From Shewanella sp. 10N.286.48.A6 (GTDB lineage Bacteria; Pseudomonadota; Gammaproteobacteria; Enterobacterales; Shewanellaceae): 64,000 nucleotides of DNA. Position 1 is the stretch's first letter, and every line of letters starts with the position of its first letter. The stretch covers positions 1 through 64,000 of the forward strand of contig NZ_MCVI01000003.1 in assembly GCF_002873135.1 (NCBI RefSeq), in the 5' to 3' direction. Under the pieces are notes generated by a model. It was not told the DNA's origin and made no database searches. It saw only the letters and a program-made list of their open reading frames with translations. Positions 27,168 to 35,891 of this stretch are shown here, in pieces. Position numbers and translations under genes: made by a program.

Positions 27168-27669
27168 GATTATTAACTATTTCTAATATTTTATCTTTAT
27201 AATTTTTTGAATTTAGATCTGGTATCGTGTAAAAATTAGCCTTTGCCTTTTCTTGAAAAGCATCAAAACTAGAAACTTTTCTTGCTGGATTTCCAGCATA
27301 TATTGAATTTGGAGGTATCGATTTAGTTACAACTGAGTGAGCTCCAACTATTGAATTTGAACCAATAGATACTCCTGGCATAATGACAGAGTTAATACCT
27401 ACGAAAACATTATTTCCAATAATAACTTTTTGGTACTTATAAAACCTATTGCCATTATTATCTTTTATCAACCTCAAAGAGCCATCATGGGTTAATATTC
27501 GAACTCCTGACGTGATTGTTACATTATCACCCAGAGTAATCAAAAATGGTTCAGTCCCCCAATTTGTAGTTAGTAGTGAACAATTTTTACCAAATATAAC
27601 TCCACACTTTCTTGCCCAAGCATTATTACCTTTTAAAAGTACATACAAAATCTTTAAAAATAATTTCAT
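27157..27669 (-). CDS. hexapeptide-repeat acyltransferase
   Basis: 170 residues. Left-handed beta-helix repeats run from about 45 to 150: ITLGDNVTITSGVRILTHDG, then IGNNVFVGINSVIMPGVSIG, then IVGAHSVVTKSIPPNSIYAG, closing with NPARKV. Proteins of this pattern O-acetylate sugars with acetyl-CoA; the catalytic His is probably that in LTHDG. It likely decorates the repeat unit before export. It overlaps its downstream neighbour by 11 bases and its upstream one by 4. Confidence 0.85.
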   Translation of the reverse strand: MKLFLKILYVLLKGNNAWARKCGVIFGKNCSLLTTNWGTEPFLITLGDNVTITSGVRILTHDGSLRLIKDNNGNRFYKYQKVIIGNNVFVGINSVIMPGVSIGSNSIVGAHSVVTKSIPPNSIYAGNPARKVSSFDAFQEKAKANFYTIPDLNSKNYKDKILEIVNNHES

Positions 27670-28532
27670 TTAAACTTCCCCTTAAGATAATTGAGCAAAA
27701 CCCTTAAAAACCCTTTAAAAGTTAGATACTTAAAAGCACTAATAATAGTCAAAAAAACTTTAAATTCATATGAAGTAGATTTCTCTTTGATATCTTCTAA
27801 CATTTGCGCTTGAACTAGCAATGAATGCATAGACTCATAAAATTTATAGCTAGCATTTTGTTGCGACCAAATACCACCAGAATGGACTCTGTATATTGCA
27901 ACAACTTTACTGTCAATAAAAGCGCCGCCACTTTGTGACACTAATAATTGAATCAACTTATCGCCAGTGATACATTTGTTGTAATATCTTTTAAATTCTA
28001 TTTGCTCAGGTTTCCTATACATAGTTGTTAAAGGTAGCATACAAAATTTTTGTTCAAGTCTATCTCTGTCCATAAAGCCGGGGGGTACACCAGCTATACT
28101 TAATTTTGAACTATAAACCGAATCACCAAATTCATTTTCTGCAGAAGCATCAAATATATGGGCTGAGATAGTTTTATTTTTCTCTAAAAAATCATGTTGT
28201 TCCTGTAGTTTTGTTGATAATGACCAATAATCATCACCTTCACAAAATGCGATATATTTACCCCTACACTTTAACAAAGCGTTAAAGTAAGGAGTTAAAG
28301 TTAAACCTTGTTGAAAAATATTATTATCTAATAATATGGTTTGAATTAATTCAGGATATTCTTTTTCAAAATCTTTGATTAATTCAGCTGTACCATCTGT
28401 AGATGCATCGTCATGAATGATTATTTCATATTTAAAGTTTGTATCTTGCTCAATAATCGATCGCAGCATTTTACTAACATATTCAGCATGGTTATATGTC
28501 AAACATACTACACTTACGGAAATTTCAGACAT
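27666..28532 (-). CDS. family 2 glycosyltransferase
   Basis: 288 residues, GT-A fold. VSVVCLTYNHAEYVSKML at the N-terminus, IIIHDDASTDGT (nucleotide-binding Asp) near 40-50 and the metal-binding CEGDDYW near 100 are standard GT2 landmarks. The short C-terminus has no membrane anchor. It directly follows the broken flippase gene, one base after its last frame. Confidence 0.87.
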   Translation of the reverse strand: MSEISVSVVCLTYNHAEYVSKMLRSIIEQDTNFKYEIIIHDDASTDGTAELIKDFEKEYPELIQTILLDNNIFQQGLTLTPYFNALLKCRGKYIAFCEGDDYWSLSTKLQEQHDFLEKNKTISAHIFDASAENEFGDSVYSSKLSIAGVPPGFMDRDRLEQKFCMLPLTTMYRKPEQIEFKRYYNKCITGDKLIQLLVSQSGGAFIDSKVVAIYRVHSGGIWSQQNASYKFYESMHSLLVQAQMLEDIKEKSTSYEFKVFLTIISAFKYLTFKGFLRVLLNYLKGKFK

Positions 28533-29425
28533 TTAAAACCTTTTGATTTTTTTGAAAATTGAATATTTCACAAACACTAATAGAAGCAGAGTCATGCCGC
28601 TTAAAACCAATGTATAGATCGGATAAAAATATAAAGAAGAGTAATAGTTAACCCCATATAATATAGGAAAACTTGTAACCACGAATAATAACACCCAAAA
28701 AATTTGGGTCCAGAAGCCCACACCAATTAGCCTTTTTGTATAATAAGTATTTACAGCAAAGGATAAAACACTAGATATTAATACGCTGAAACATAATGCT
28801 AATACAGTATCATATAAGAAAACAGCTAAGACTATCAACACGATAAAAAAATCTTTTTAAAGACCTCTAGTTTTAAAAACAAATCTGAACGGCCTTTCAC
28901 TTGTAAAATATTGAGATTGAGGGATTGCAATGGTAACAAAATATAGCCGCAAATAAGAATACTCAAAAAAATGGAAACACTAGACCAAGCTTCACCTAAT
29001 AACAATTTAACAATTTCTCTCGAGTTTACAAATATAAATGTGCATAATGGCACGAACACCAATGAACTTATAATAACTGTATCTAAAAACTTTTTAGATA
29101 TTTCTGACTCTGAAGCTTGACTTAAAATTGGAAAATTGGCATTTTTCAAGGCTGAAGTAAATGTAATTGCTGGCAACTCAGAAAGTTTCTGTACCTGAGA
29201 GTAATACCCTACATCAGCAGGAGAATATAGCTTACCAATAATTAAAACTATACCATTTCGAAAAATCACATCAATTAAACTAGAAACCAACAACTTCCAA
29301 CTGTATTCAAGCATCTGAAGTAGTCGAAACTGATCAAATGATTCAATCGGCCTCCATGCAATTCTATACCATAGAAGCACAACAGTAACAATAGCTGTAA
29401 TAACAGTTTGGGACACTATAGCCCA
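28533..29425 (-). pseudogene. remnant of a polysaccharide flippase (Wzx, MOP family)
   Basis: Two consecutive frames together give the C-terminal two thirds of a Wzx-type flippase: first WAIVSQTVITAIVTVVL through SDLFLKLEVFKKIF (about 28855-29425), then IVLAVFLYDTV to the end at 28533. They are separated by a one-base shift in a run of seven A at 28845-28851; eight would restore the frame. The N-terminal third is missing, replaced by an IS256 transposase start. An intact flippase lies at 31465-32742, so this copy is probably dispensable. Confidence 0.85.
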
Positions 29426-29634
29426 GGTGGTCATCCATTTCGGCATTAAGAGCGGCTTCGACCGTTATCTTTTTGAGCATCTGACTGAATTGATTTAAGT
29501 CTTCTGGTGTTTTAATGCTTTTAGCAGCTTCTTTAGCAAAAGCTTCAATATCTTTTTTGTTCATGAGTATCTGCCTATCCTTGACTCTCTATAGAGTACG
29601 TGTTGATAAGCAGTTACACAAAATTAGTTACAGT
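29426..29634 (-). mobile_element. IS256-family element, 5' remnant
   Basis: The frame starting at 29564 encodes MNKKDIEAFAKEAAKSIKTP and continues to EAALNAEMDDHLGY, the conserved N-terminus of IS256 Mutator-type transposases. It then runs into flippase sequence at about 29426. About 70 bases of non-coding left end (to roughly 29634, ACTGTAACTAATTTTGTGTAA on the minus strand) precede it. Catalytic residues are all gone. The joint is not at an element end, so a deletion has removed the rest of the element and the start of the flippase gene. Confidence 0.75.
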
Positions 29635-29649
29635 CTCATAAGAACCTGA

Positions 29650-29799
29650 TTACCCATCAAGCTCAACCATACTTAAATATTTTCGTCCAATGGGTGCCGT
29701 TTTCAATGCAGCAGACATAAACCGTTGTTCTTCTGTTCCATAATTAGAAAAATCAGGTAAACTATAACCACTTTGGTCCTGAATTTCATTTTTACTCAT
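29650..29799 (-). CDS. 49-residue hypothetical protein behind a perfect palindrome
   Basis: The frame begins MSKNEIQDQSGYSLPDFSNY and ends KYLSMVELDG. It is soluble and polar with no recognisable family. It lies outside the polysaccharide theme, between an IS256 remnant and a glycosyltransferase, and a perfect 12-base palindrome lies 18-43 bases before its start. That arrangement recalls a self-regulated small gene such as an antitoxin or a fragment of one, but no toxin is present. Confidence 0.4.
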   Translation of the reverse strand: MSKNEIQDQSGYSLPDFSNYGTEEQRFMSAALKTAPIGRKYLSMVELDG

Positions 29800-29816
29800 A
29801 ACGATTATCTTCAAAC

Positions 29817-29842
29817 AAGTACACTATAAATATAGTGTACTT
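29817..29842. promoter_or_regulatory. perfect palindromic operator-like site
   Basis: AAGTACACTATA (29817-29828), two bases, then TATAGTGTACTT (29831-29842), with no mismatches. It is placed just upstream of the 49-residue frame on the minus strand, where a repressor dimer would block transcription. No T-run follows. Confidence 0.55.
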
Positions 29843-29891
29843 TCATCGGAATGTTTGCCTGAGCAATGTGGGTAATCAGGAATAAGATTAT

Positions 29892-30779
29892 TCACAATTT
29901 GATATACAGTTCACGAAATACAGATTGGATTTGTATATCATTCCCACCATTTGCAACGTTATATGTTGCCAAGGATGCTGTATCCTCCTTGTCCACAATA
30001 TGGATAAACTGACTGTCGAATGAATTATCTACAAAAACAACTTTGCTCTTTACTTTATTTTTCAGACTCATAGCTTTAAACCACACATCATCAGCAAAAG
30101 GTGATAACTTGCTTGCCAGCTCATAATCCACACATTTATCATTTAATGAACCAACTGGATAAAAAACACCACCTACCCCTGTAGGAAAAATCAACATTGA
30201 AGCTACTTGGTCATTAGTATCCAACTCCCAATCCTTATATTTTTTAATATTATCATTACTATCAAGTAGAATCTTATGGCACCTAAATCCTAATACTGTA
30301 CGGTTATGTATTCTAGCCTCTTTTAAAAACCGTTCTACCAGATAATCAGGGTAAATAATATCGTCATCAATTGTAATTATATTAAAATCTGGATAAAGCT
30401 TAAATGTAGGTATTAATTTTTTATATGACTTATAGTTTGGGCAAAAGTTAATATCTAACCCTCGCTCTATTAAAGCCTTCAAACTTGAAGGTAAGTTATC
30501 TTTACTAAATTCGTCCTCATCCAACCAAAGTATTACTTTATTTGGTTTTACACTTTGCCTTGCAATAGATTCCACAACCAAATGAACATTATTTATTCTA
30601 GTTGAATAAGTTGTGAGACTGACGATAACATTATTAAAACTAGAAGTGTCAACAATAGGTTCTTTTAACCTAGCTGTTCTAACCAGCTTCCTAGCCTCGA
30701 ACTGGTATCTCATTATTCGTTTTAAATTCATGAGAGTTAAGATGCTTTTTTTAATACCTGTAAAAAATGTGTTCATCAA
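29892..30779 (-). CDS. glycosyltransferase (GT-A type)
   Basis: 295 residues. VIVSLTTYSTRINNVHLVVESIARQ opens the nucleotide-binding half, VILWLDEDEF lies near 100, and NIITIDDDIIYPDYL supplies the DxD-type metal site near 135. It belongs to a group of bacterial transferases related to GT2. The start overlaps the sulfotransferase stop by 4 bases, so the two are translationally coupled and may act on the same residue of the polymer. Confidence 0.78.
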   Translation of the reverse strand: MMNTFFTGIKKSILTLMNLKRIMRYQFEARKLVRTARLKEPIVDTSSFNNVIVSLTTYSTRINNVHLVVESIARQSVKPNKVILWLDEDEFSKDNLPSSLKALIERGLDINFCPNYKSYKKLIPTFKLYPDFNIITIDDDIIYPDYLVERFLKEARIHNRTVLGFRCHKILLDSNDNIKKYKDWELDTNDQVASMLIFPTGVGGVFYPVGSLNDKCVDYELASKLSPFADDVWFKAMSLKNKVKSKVVFVDNSFDSQFIHIVDKEDTASLATYNVANGGNDIQIQSVFRELYIKL

Positions 30780-31480
30780 TAGATACTCTTGGGATAGTTA
30801 AAATAAAAGAAGTCATTATTGTATAACTCAGCTATTTTAGAAATAACATCCTCACGGTTATAGTAACTTTCATAAGAATTTCTATTGATATTATTATGCT
30901 TTGGTAAACTCATTTTCAACTTCAACCTTTTTGCTACCACTTTGTAATCTTCATTGATATTTTCAAATTTTCCTACAAAATCTACCATACATTCATTACG
31001 TTCATTATATATAAACAAATACTGAGGTTTCATTAAAACATGTTCTTGAATGGATTCAGAGTTTAAATAATTGAAAACAAAACTTTCAAAATCAGGAAAC
31101 TTATCAGACAACAACTCCTTAAAATACATATCGGTAGTTTGATTGCCTCCTTTCTTTAAATACTCATAAACTGATACTATTCGATCGAAAGGGTTTCTGA
31201 CAAAACAAAATTTATAGTAACGACTAAATAAAAATGTATCCGCTTGTTTGTATTCTCTATAAGTAAGATGATCCCGATTAATATTCATACCCATTAATAC
31301 GTTTAACATACTTGTACCAGCCACTTTAGGTATATGTATAAAGATACATTTCTTTTTATGAGTGTAGGCTCTATATGGGTAATTTGTTTTTGTATAAACA
31401 AGTAATATTTTTTTTAAATTCAACTGTAAATTTAATGGCAGTTTTTTTAGCAACTTTATTATCATTATTTTATCCAACAT
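30776..31480 (-). CDS. carbohydrate sulfotransferase (PAPS-dependent)
   Basis: 234 residues, Sulfotransfer_2 type. The 5'-phosphosulfate-binding loop is CIFIHIPKVAGTSMLN (about 45-60), and the 3'-phosphate-binding motif is FCFVRNPFDRIVSVYEYL (about 92-109). Both are complete. It would move sulfate from PAPS to a sugar of the repeat unit in the cytoplasm. It sits directly after the flippase gene (16-base overlap) and downstream of cysDCN, which make PAPS. A later ATG (31465) is possible but would shorten only the first five residues. Confidence 0.87.
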   Translation of the reverse strand: MLDKIMIIKLLKKLPLNLQLNLKKILLVYTKTNYPYRAYTHKKKCIFIHIPKVAGTSMLNVLMGMNINRDHLTYREYKQADTFLFSRYYKFCFVRNPFDRIVSVYEYLKKGGNQTTDMYFKELLSDKFPDFESFVFNYLNSESIQEHVLMKPQYLFIYNERNECMVDFVGKFENINEDYKVVAKRLKLKMSLPKHNNINRNSYESYYNREDVISKIAELYNNDFFYFNYPKSIY

Positions 31481-32742
31481 TTTAACCCTGTCAATTTATA
31501 CACACTTCTTGCCATTAACACATTCCAACAGACTAAACTCACCGATACAGCAATTGCGGCACCAATACGGCCATATAAAGGTACAAGAGTAGCAAGAAGT
31601 AATAAATTCACTATCAATGTCATAGATAGTGATTTTAAAGCACTATTTTCATTTCCCGTCATATTTAATACTACCCCAACAGAGCCCATTAGGACGTTAA
31701 TCAATTGACCAAAGCACAAAATCACTAAAATGGGGTAGGCTTCTAAGTAGCCTTTACCAAACAATAAACTAATCGTTAACTCACCGAATACTATTAGAAA
31801 AAATATTATGGGTAACGAAACAAACGAGCTTAATCGTACACTTTTTGTTAATAATTCTTGAGTCCCTTTTAAATCACCTTTTTTATATAAGCGCGCAACA
31901 TTAGGCATAATAACAGTGTTAACAGCAGTTAACCCCAATGCAATTAGAGCAACCGCTTGCATCGCGACTTTAAAGTATGCAACAGATTCATTATCAGCCA
32001 ACCAACCGAGTAAGACACTTGCCAGTTCAGTGTTTAATGTGCCAATAAAAGCCATTATTGTGAATGGTAATAAAGAAGCATGCCAAGTTTTTATGCTGTA
32101 CTGAGGTGCGAATTTCTTAGCTTTAGACTTGATTGTTTTGTGTAATAAAATTGCACTGACAAAAAAAGCTAATAAAGAAGCTAATATCGAAATATAAATT
32201 AGTTTCTTGCCTGTTAAATCAACACCCGAAAAAATATAAAAACACAAAATAATGAGTGTAATAGTGGGTGCAAATATTTGGACTGGAAATTGTGCCAGAA
32301 TGGGCTGTCTAAAACCATTTAACAATGCGCCCTGCTGAGTTAATAAACCCCTCAAAGGAATTAATAAAACAGCAACCCACAACAGATTAGTTACTGAAGC
32401 CTTGAATAAATTAAAGTACAAACCAAAGTACATGCACATCATAATAATGAACGAAAGCACAAGCACATAAACACGAGACCAGTTAATAACACCGGCTAAA
32501 AAATCCCATTTATTTTCTAACTGAAAATTGGCGACTTCTCTTATAAGCAAGTTAGGTAAACCAGCTATAACAGGTAAGGTGGCCATAGTAATAATTGCCA
32601 ATGCAAAGCTATATAAACCAAACTGTTCAGGACCTAAATAACGAGCAAATATAACACCCGTCACCATAGCCAAACCACGGCTGATTATCATTACCCCAGC
32701 GGTTCCAGTGAACTTACGATAAAGTGAAATTGATTGACTCAT
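31465..32742 (-). CDS. wzx: polysaccharide repeat-unit flippase
   Basis: 425 residues with about 12 membrane helices. The N-terminus SLYRKFTGTAGVMIISRGLA and ARYLGPEQFGLYSFALAI are characteristic of the Polysacc_synt family (MOP superfamily). It should move the lipid-linked repeat unit across the inner membrane. It is intact, unlike the second flippase at 28.5-29.4 kb. It lies between cysN and the sulfotransferase, which suggests the sulfated unit is its cargo. Confidence 0.88.
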   Translation of the reverse strand: MSQSISLYRKFTGTAGVMIISRGLAMVTGVIFARYLGPEQFGLYSFALAIITMATLPVIAGLPNLLIREVANFQLENKWDFLAGVINWSRVYVLVLSFIIMMCMYFGLYFNLFKASVTNLLWVAVLLIPLRGLLTQQGALLNGFRQPILAQFPVQIFAPTITLIILCFYIFSGVDLTGKKLIYISILASLLAFFVSAILLHKTIKSKAKKFAPQYSIKTWHASLLPFTIMAFIGTLNTELASVLLGWLADNESVAYFKVAMQAVALIALGLTAVNTVIMPNVARLYKKGDLKGTQELLTKSVRLSSFVSLPIIFFLIVFGELTISLLFGKGYLEAYPILVILCFGQLINVLMGSVGVVLNMTGNENSALKSLSMTLIVNLLLLATLVPLYGRIGAAIAVSVSLVCWNVLMARSVYKLTGLKCWIK

Positions 32743-32772
32743 TTAAGCATCAACCTAGCGTTGTATTTAGTA

Positions 32773-34185
32773 TTAAACATGCTTACAACCCCACTCAGGG
32801 AAATGTTTACAAATATAAGCATTCAGTTCTTTTTCTGCTTGAGAGTATGTTCTTGAATCATCGTTCTGGTTATTATTACTAATTACTTCAATCATACCCG
32901 CGCCAACTGTCACATTACTAAAGCGATCAATAATAATAAAGGCGCCGGTTTGGGCGAACTTTTGATACATATCAACAGCAACTTTTTCGGAAAGATTCAC
33001 GTTTATTGATGCTATCTCATTAAGCGATAAGGTGTCGATATCAGCATCATTTTTAGCCATAGTATTAACATTAATCTTATGGGCAATAGCTGACACTTTA
33101 CCAGTACAAGATTTAGTGGCGAACTTAAACAGATACTCCTTGTGGGCACGAAGTGGTGTTTCATCCATCCATACCACATGAGCAGCAAACTTGTTGGTCA
33201 CTGTAGCATTATTGGTTGAATGCACCAGCATATCACCGCGTGAAATATCAATTTCATCGTTTAAGGTTAAAGTGATTGCCATACCTGGCTGTGCTTGTGA
33301 TTTTTCACCATCTGGAGTATGTATCGCCTTGATGGTAGAGGTTTTACCGGATGGTAATACCTGTACTTCATCACCTACAGCAACAATGCCAGACGCTAAA
33401 GTGCCACAAAATCCACGGAAATTTAGATTAGGACGGTTTACGTATTGAACAGGGAAGCGCATCTGCTCGAGGTTTTTATCTTGGTCAACTTTCACTGTTT
33501 CCAGCAACTTCATTAATGTAGCACCTGGGTACCAGTCCATGGCTTCACTTGGTGTAACTACGTTATCCCCCTTAAGTGCTGAAATAGGCACAAAACGGAT
33601 ATCTGGAATAGTAAAATCTTTGGCCATTTCACGATAATCAGCCTTAATTTGTTGATACACTTCTTGGCTATATTCCATTAAATCCATTTTGTTAATCGCT
33701 ACAATAATATGCTTAATACCTAGCAGACTACAGATAAAGCTATGACGACGGGTTTGAGTTTGAATACCGTGTCGCGCATCAACCATTACAATGGCTAAGT
33801 CGCAAGTTGATGCTCCTGTGACCATGTTACGAGTGTATTGCTCATGACCAGGTGTGTCAGCAATAATAAACTTACGCTTATCTGTTGAAAAATATCGATA
33901 AGCTACATCAATAGTAATTCCCTGCTCTCTTTCAGATTGTAGACCATCAACTAATAATGCTAAATCAAATGATTCATCTGTGGTATTAAACTTTTGAGAA
34001 TCTTTTTCGATCGCTGCCATCTGATCTTCATAAATCAACTTACTATCAAATAACAAGCGGCCAATTAAGGTCGATTTACCATCATCTACACTTCCACAAG
34101 TGATGAAACGCAATAAGTCTTTATTTTCATGTACATTTAGGTAGGCTTCAATATCTGTTGCTATTAATTCTGAAGAGTGTGACAT
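32773..34185 (-). CDS. cysN: sulfate adenylyltransferase large subunit (GTPase)
   Basis: 470 residues. The GTPase motifs are GSVDDGKST (P-loop, about 31-39), [11 protein letters not shown] (G3) and NKMDLM (G4), followed by EF-Tu-like beta barrels. With CysD it makes adenylyl sulfate from ATP and sulfate, driven by GTP hydrolysis. There is no C-terminal APS kinase fusion; a separate cysC lies in the same operon. Its position in a polysaccharide locus points to sulfation rather than cysteine supply, though both are possible. Confidence 0.94.
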   Translation of the reverse strand: MSHSSELIATDIEAYLNVHENKDLLRFITCGSVDDGKSTLIGRLLFDSKLIYEDQMAAIEKDSQKFNTTDESFDLALLVDGLQSEREQGITIDVAYRYFSTDKRKFIIADTPGHEQYTRNMVTGASTCDLAIVMVDARHGIQTQTRRHSFICSLLGIKHIIVAINKMDLMEYSQEVYQQIKADYREMAKDFTIPDIRFVPISALKGDNVVTPSEAMDWYPGATLMKLLETVKVDQDKNLEQMRFPVQYVNRPNLNFRGFCGTLASGIVAVGDEVQVLPSGKTSTIKAIHTPDGEKSQAQPGMAITLTLNDEIDISRGDMLVHSTNNATVTNKFAAHVVWMDETPLRAHKEYLFKFATKSCTGKVSAIAHKINVNTMAKNDADIDTLSLNEIASINVNLSEKVAVDMYQKFAQTGAFIIIDRFSNVTVGAGMIEVISNNNQNDDSRTYSQAEKELNAYICKHFPEWGCKHV

Positions 34186-34250
34186 TGTTAAATCCTTTAA
34201 GATTAAAAAGTGCTTAATTAAGACTCTTTATTTATTAATTTATTAAACGT

Positions 34251-35213
34251 TTAGCCATAAAAGCTAGAAAGGGTATCGATGAATTTGCTTTTACTGCTAA
34301 TTGAAAGTTGATTTATGCCCGCTGCGGCTTTGCGGCCACCACCTGTAGGGAACAGTGTGCAGACTTCATCTGCGCCAGTTCGATTATTGAGCGGCGCCCG
34401 CACGCTAACTGTATAATCTTGGCCATTGGCATTTAAAGTGAGTACCGCATGAGCTTTATCAGGTGATTGATTGGCTAATTCGTTTCCAAATACACCACTT
34501 ATACGACGCGCCCAAGCTTCACAAGGCAGTTCATACACACAGGTATTATTGTTATTACTAATTGGCGCTAACAACCTAATGTTTTCATAATCAGTTGCAT
34601 AACCTGTTTTTAAAATATAATAAGGTGAGCTTTTATCTGTTTTAAGCTGATGTGGACATGGGTAGTCAAGTAACATGCGATAAAGCTTAGCGGGTTCAAT
34701 ATGCAGATCATTCAAGCTACTACCGTAGCCATTGTAATTGATTAACGTACCTAACTCTTTTAGAAACAGTGTGTCCGTTTCATTTAGCCCTATTTCTTGA
34801 GCAAGCTTTTCTGCACTAGTATATAAATTGTCGCCAAAAGCCGCAGCAACCGCCCATTTAGCAGACTGGCCGTTGAGTTTATTGTTAATGAGCAAGCTGG
34901 TACAAGTTTCAGCATCTAAATCTATTAACGAATCTAGCTTATCTGATGTTGGAATGACACCTGTCCGATGGTGGTCACAATAAAAAACAGGAATTTGCTT
35001 ATCAAGTAAATTATTAAGTGCTGATAAGTTTTTCTCCATAGAGATGTCTAATGCCGTAACGGAGCTGACATTATTCAATTCAATAACTTGGTTTAATAAA
35101 TTGATATCTCGCTTAACGCCAGTGATTAAAACAGACTCCCTTGGCTCTGCTAAACGAAGTTGTAGCAGTGCAATGATACCATCTGCATCACCGTTAAAAA
35201 TATCATAATGCAT
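34251..35213 (-). CDS. DHH-family phosphoesterase, possible PAP phosphatase
   Basis: 320 residues. The metal-binding DHH motifs are present: DIFNGDADGI at the N-terminus, a central DIS, FYCDHHRTG near 80, and a DHHA1-type end with PTGGGRKAAAGIN. The length fits NrnA-like enzymes, some of which remove the 3'-phosphate from PAP, the by-product of sulfotransferases; RecJ is much longer. Its place between cysC and cysN (6 bases from cysC) supports a PAP-clearing role, which I infer and cannot prove. It could also be a nano-RNase or cyclic dinucleotide hydrolase. Confidence 0.75.
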   Translation of the reverse strand: MHYDIFNGDADGIIALLQLRLAEPRESVLITGVKRDINLLNQVIELNNVSSVTALDISMEKNLSALNNLLDKQIPVFYCDHHRTGVIPTSDKLDSLIDLDAETCTSLLINNKLNGQSAKWAVAAAFGDNLYTSAEKLAQEIGLNETDTLFLKELGTLINYNGYGSSLNDLHIEPAKLYRMLLDYPCPHQLKTDKSSPYYILKTGYATDYENIRLLAPISNNNNTCVYELPCEAWARRISGVFGNELANQSPDKAHAVLTLNANGQDYTVSVRAPLNNRTGADEVCTLFPTGGGRKAAAGINQLSISSKSKFIDTLSSFYG

Positions 35214-35218
35214 GATTA

Positions 35219-35878
35219 CTATCCTGTAATTTCATTGCGTTGATTTAACGGTAAGTAGCCTTGTCTGGCCAGTTCAGCTACAACGAAATCTGCACACTCC
35301 TCAATTGAACGGTTTTCGGTTTGCACATGAATTTCAGCATTAATAGGCGCTTCATAGTCTGAGTCTATTCCAGTAAAGTGTTTAATCTCCCCTGCCCGTG
35401 CTTTTTTGTATAAACCTTTTGGATCTCGCTGCTCGCAAATTGAAAGTGGCGTATCAACGAAAACCTCAAGGAAGTCACCTTGGATAAACAGTGCTCTAGC
35501 TTGCGCTCTATCACCGATAAATGGAGAGATAAATGCTGTTAATACAATTGTACCTGAATCAACAAACAATTTAGCGACTTCACCGATACGGCGGATATTC
35601 TCAACACGGTCGGCATCATTAAAACCCAAATCCATATTAAGCCCATGACGAACATTATCACCATCAAGTAAGTAACTGTGTTTACCCAAACTTAACAGCT
35701 TACTTTCTACTGCATTAGCCACGGTCGATTTACCGGATCCGCTAAGCCCAGTAAACCAAAGTACGACCGGTTTTTGTTGCTTTAGCTCCACTCTATCTTT
35801 ATGGGTTACTGTACTGTTATGCCATACTACATTGTTACTTACAGAATCATTTTGTTTTGTTTCGTAAGGTGAGCTCAT
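35219..35878 (-). CDS. cysC: adenylyl-sulfate kinase
   Basis: 219 residues. The P-loop GLSGSGKST is at about 44-52, then [11 protein letters not shown] and [16 protein letters not shown], the substrate-binding stretches of APS kinase. It phosphorylates APS to PAPS, the donor for the sulfotransferase in this locus. It lies 13 bases after the SLC13 transporter gene. The initial 25 residues are a variable extension. Confidence 0.95.
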   Translation of the reverse strand: MSSPYETKQNDSVSNNVVWHNSTVTHKDRVELKQQKPVVLWFTGLSGSGKSTVANAVESKLLSLGKHSYLLDGDNVRHGLNMDLGFNDADRVENIRRIGEVAKLFVDSGTIVLTAFISPFIGDRAQARALFIQGDFLEVFVDTPLSICEQRDPKGLYKKARAGEIKHFTGIDSDYEAPINAEIHVQTENRSIEECADFVVAELARQGYLPLNQRNEITG

Positions 35879-35891
35879 GTTTTAAATAACC

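Noticed and set aside
34251..35213. RecJ exonuclease
   Set aside because: At 320 residues it lacks the OB-fold and extra domains of RecJ (about 570 residues).
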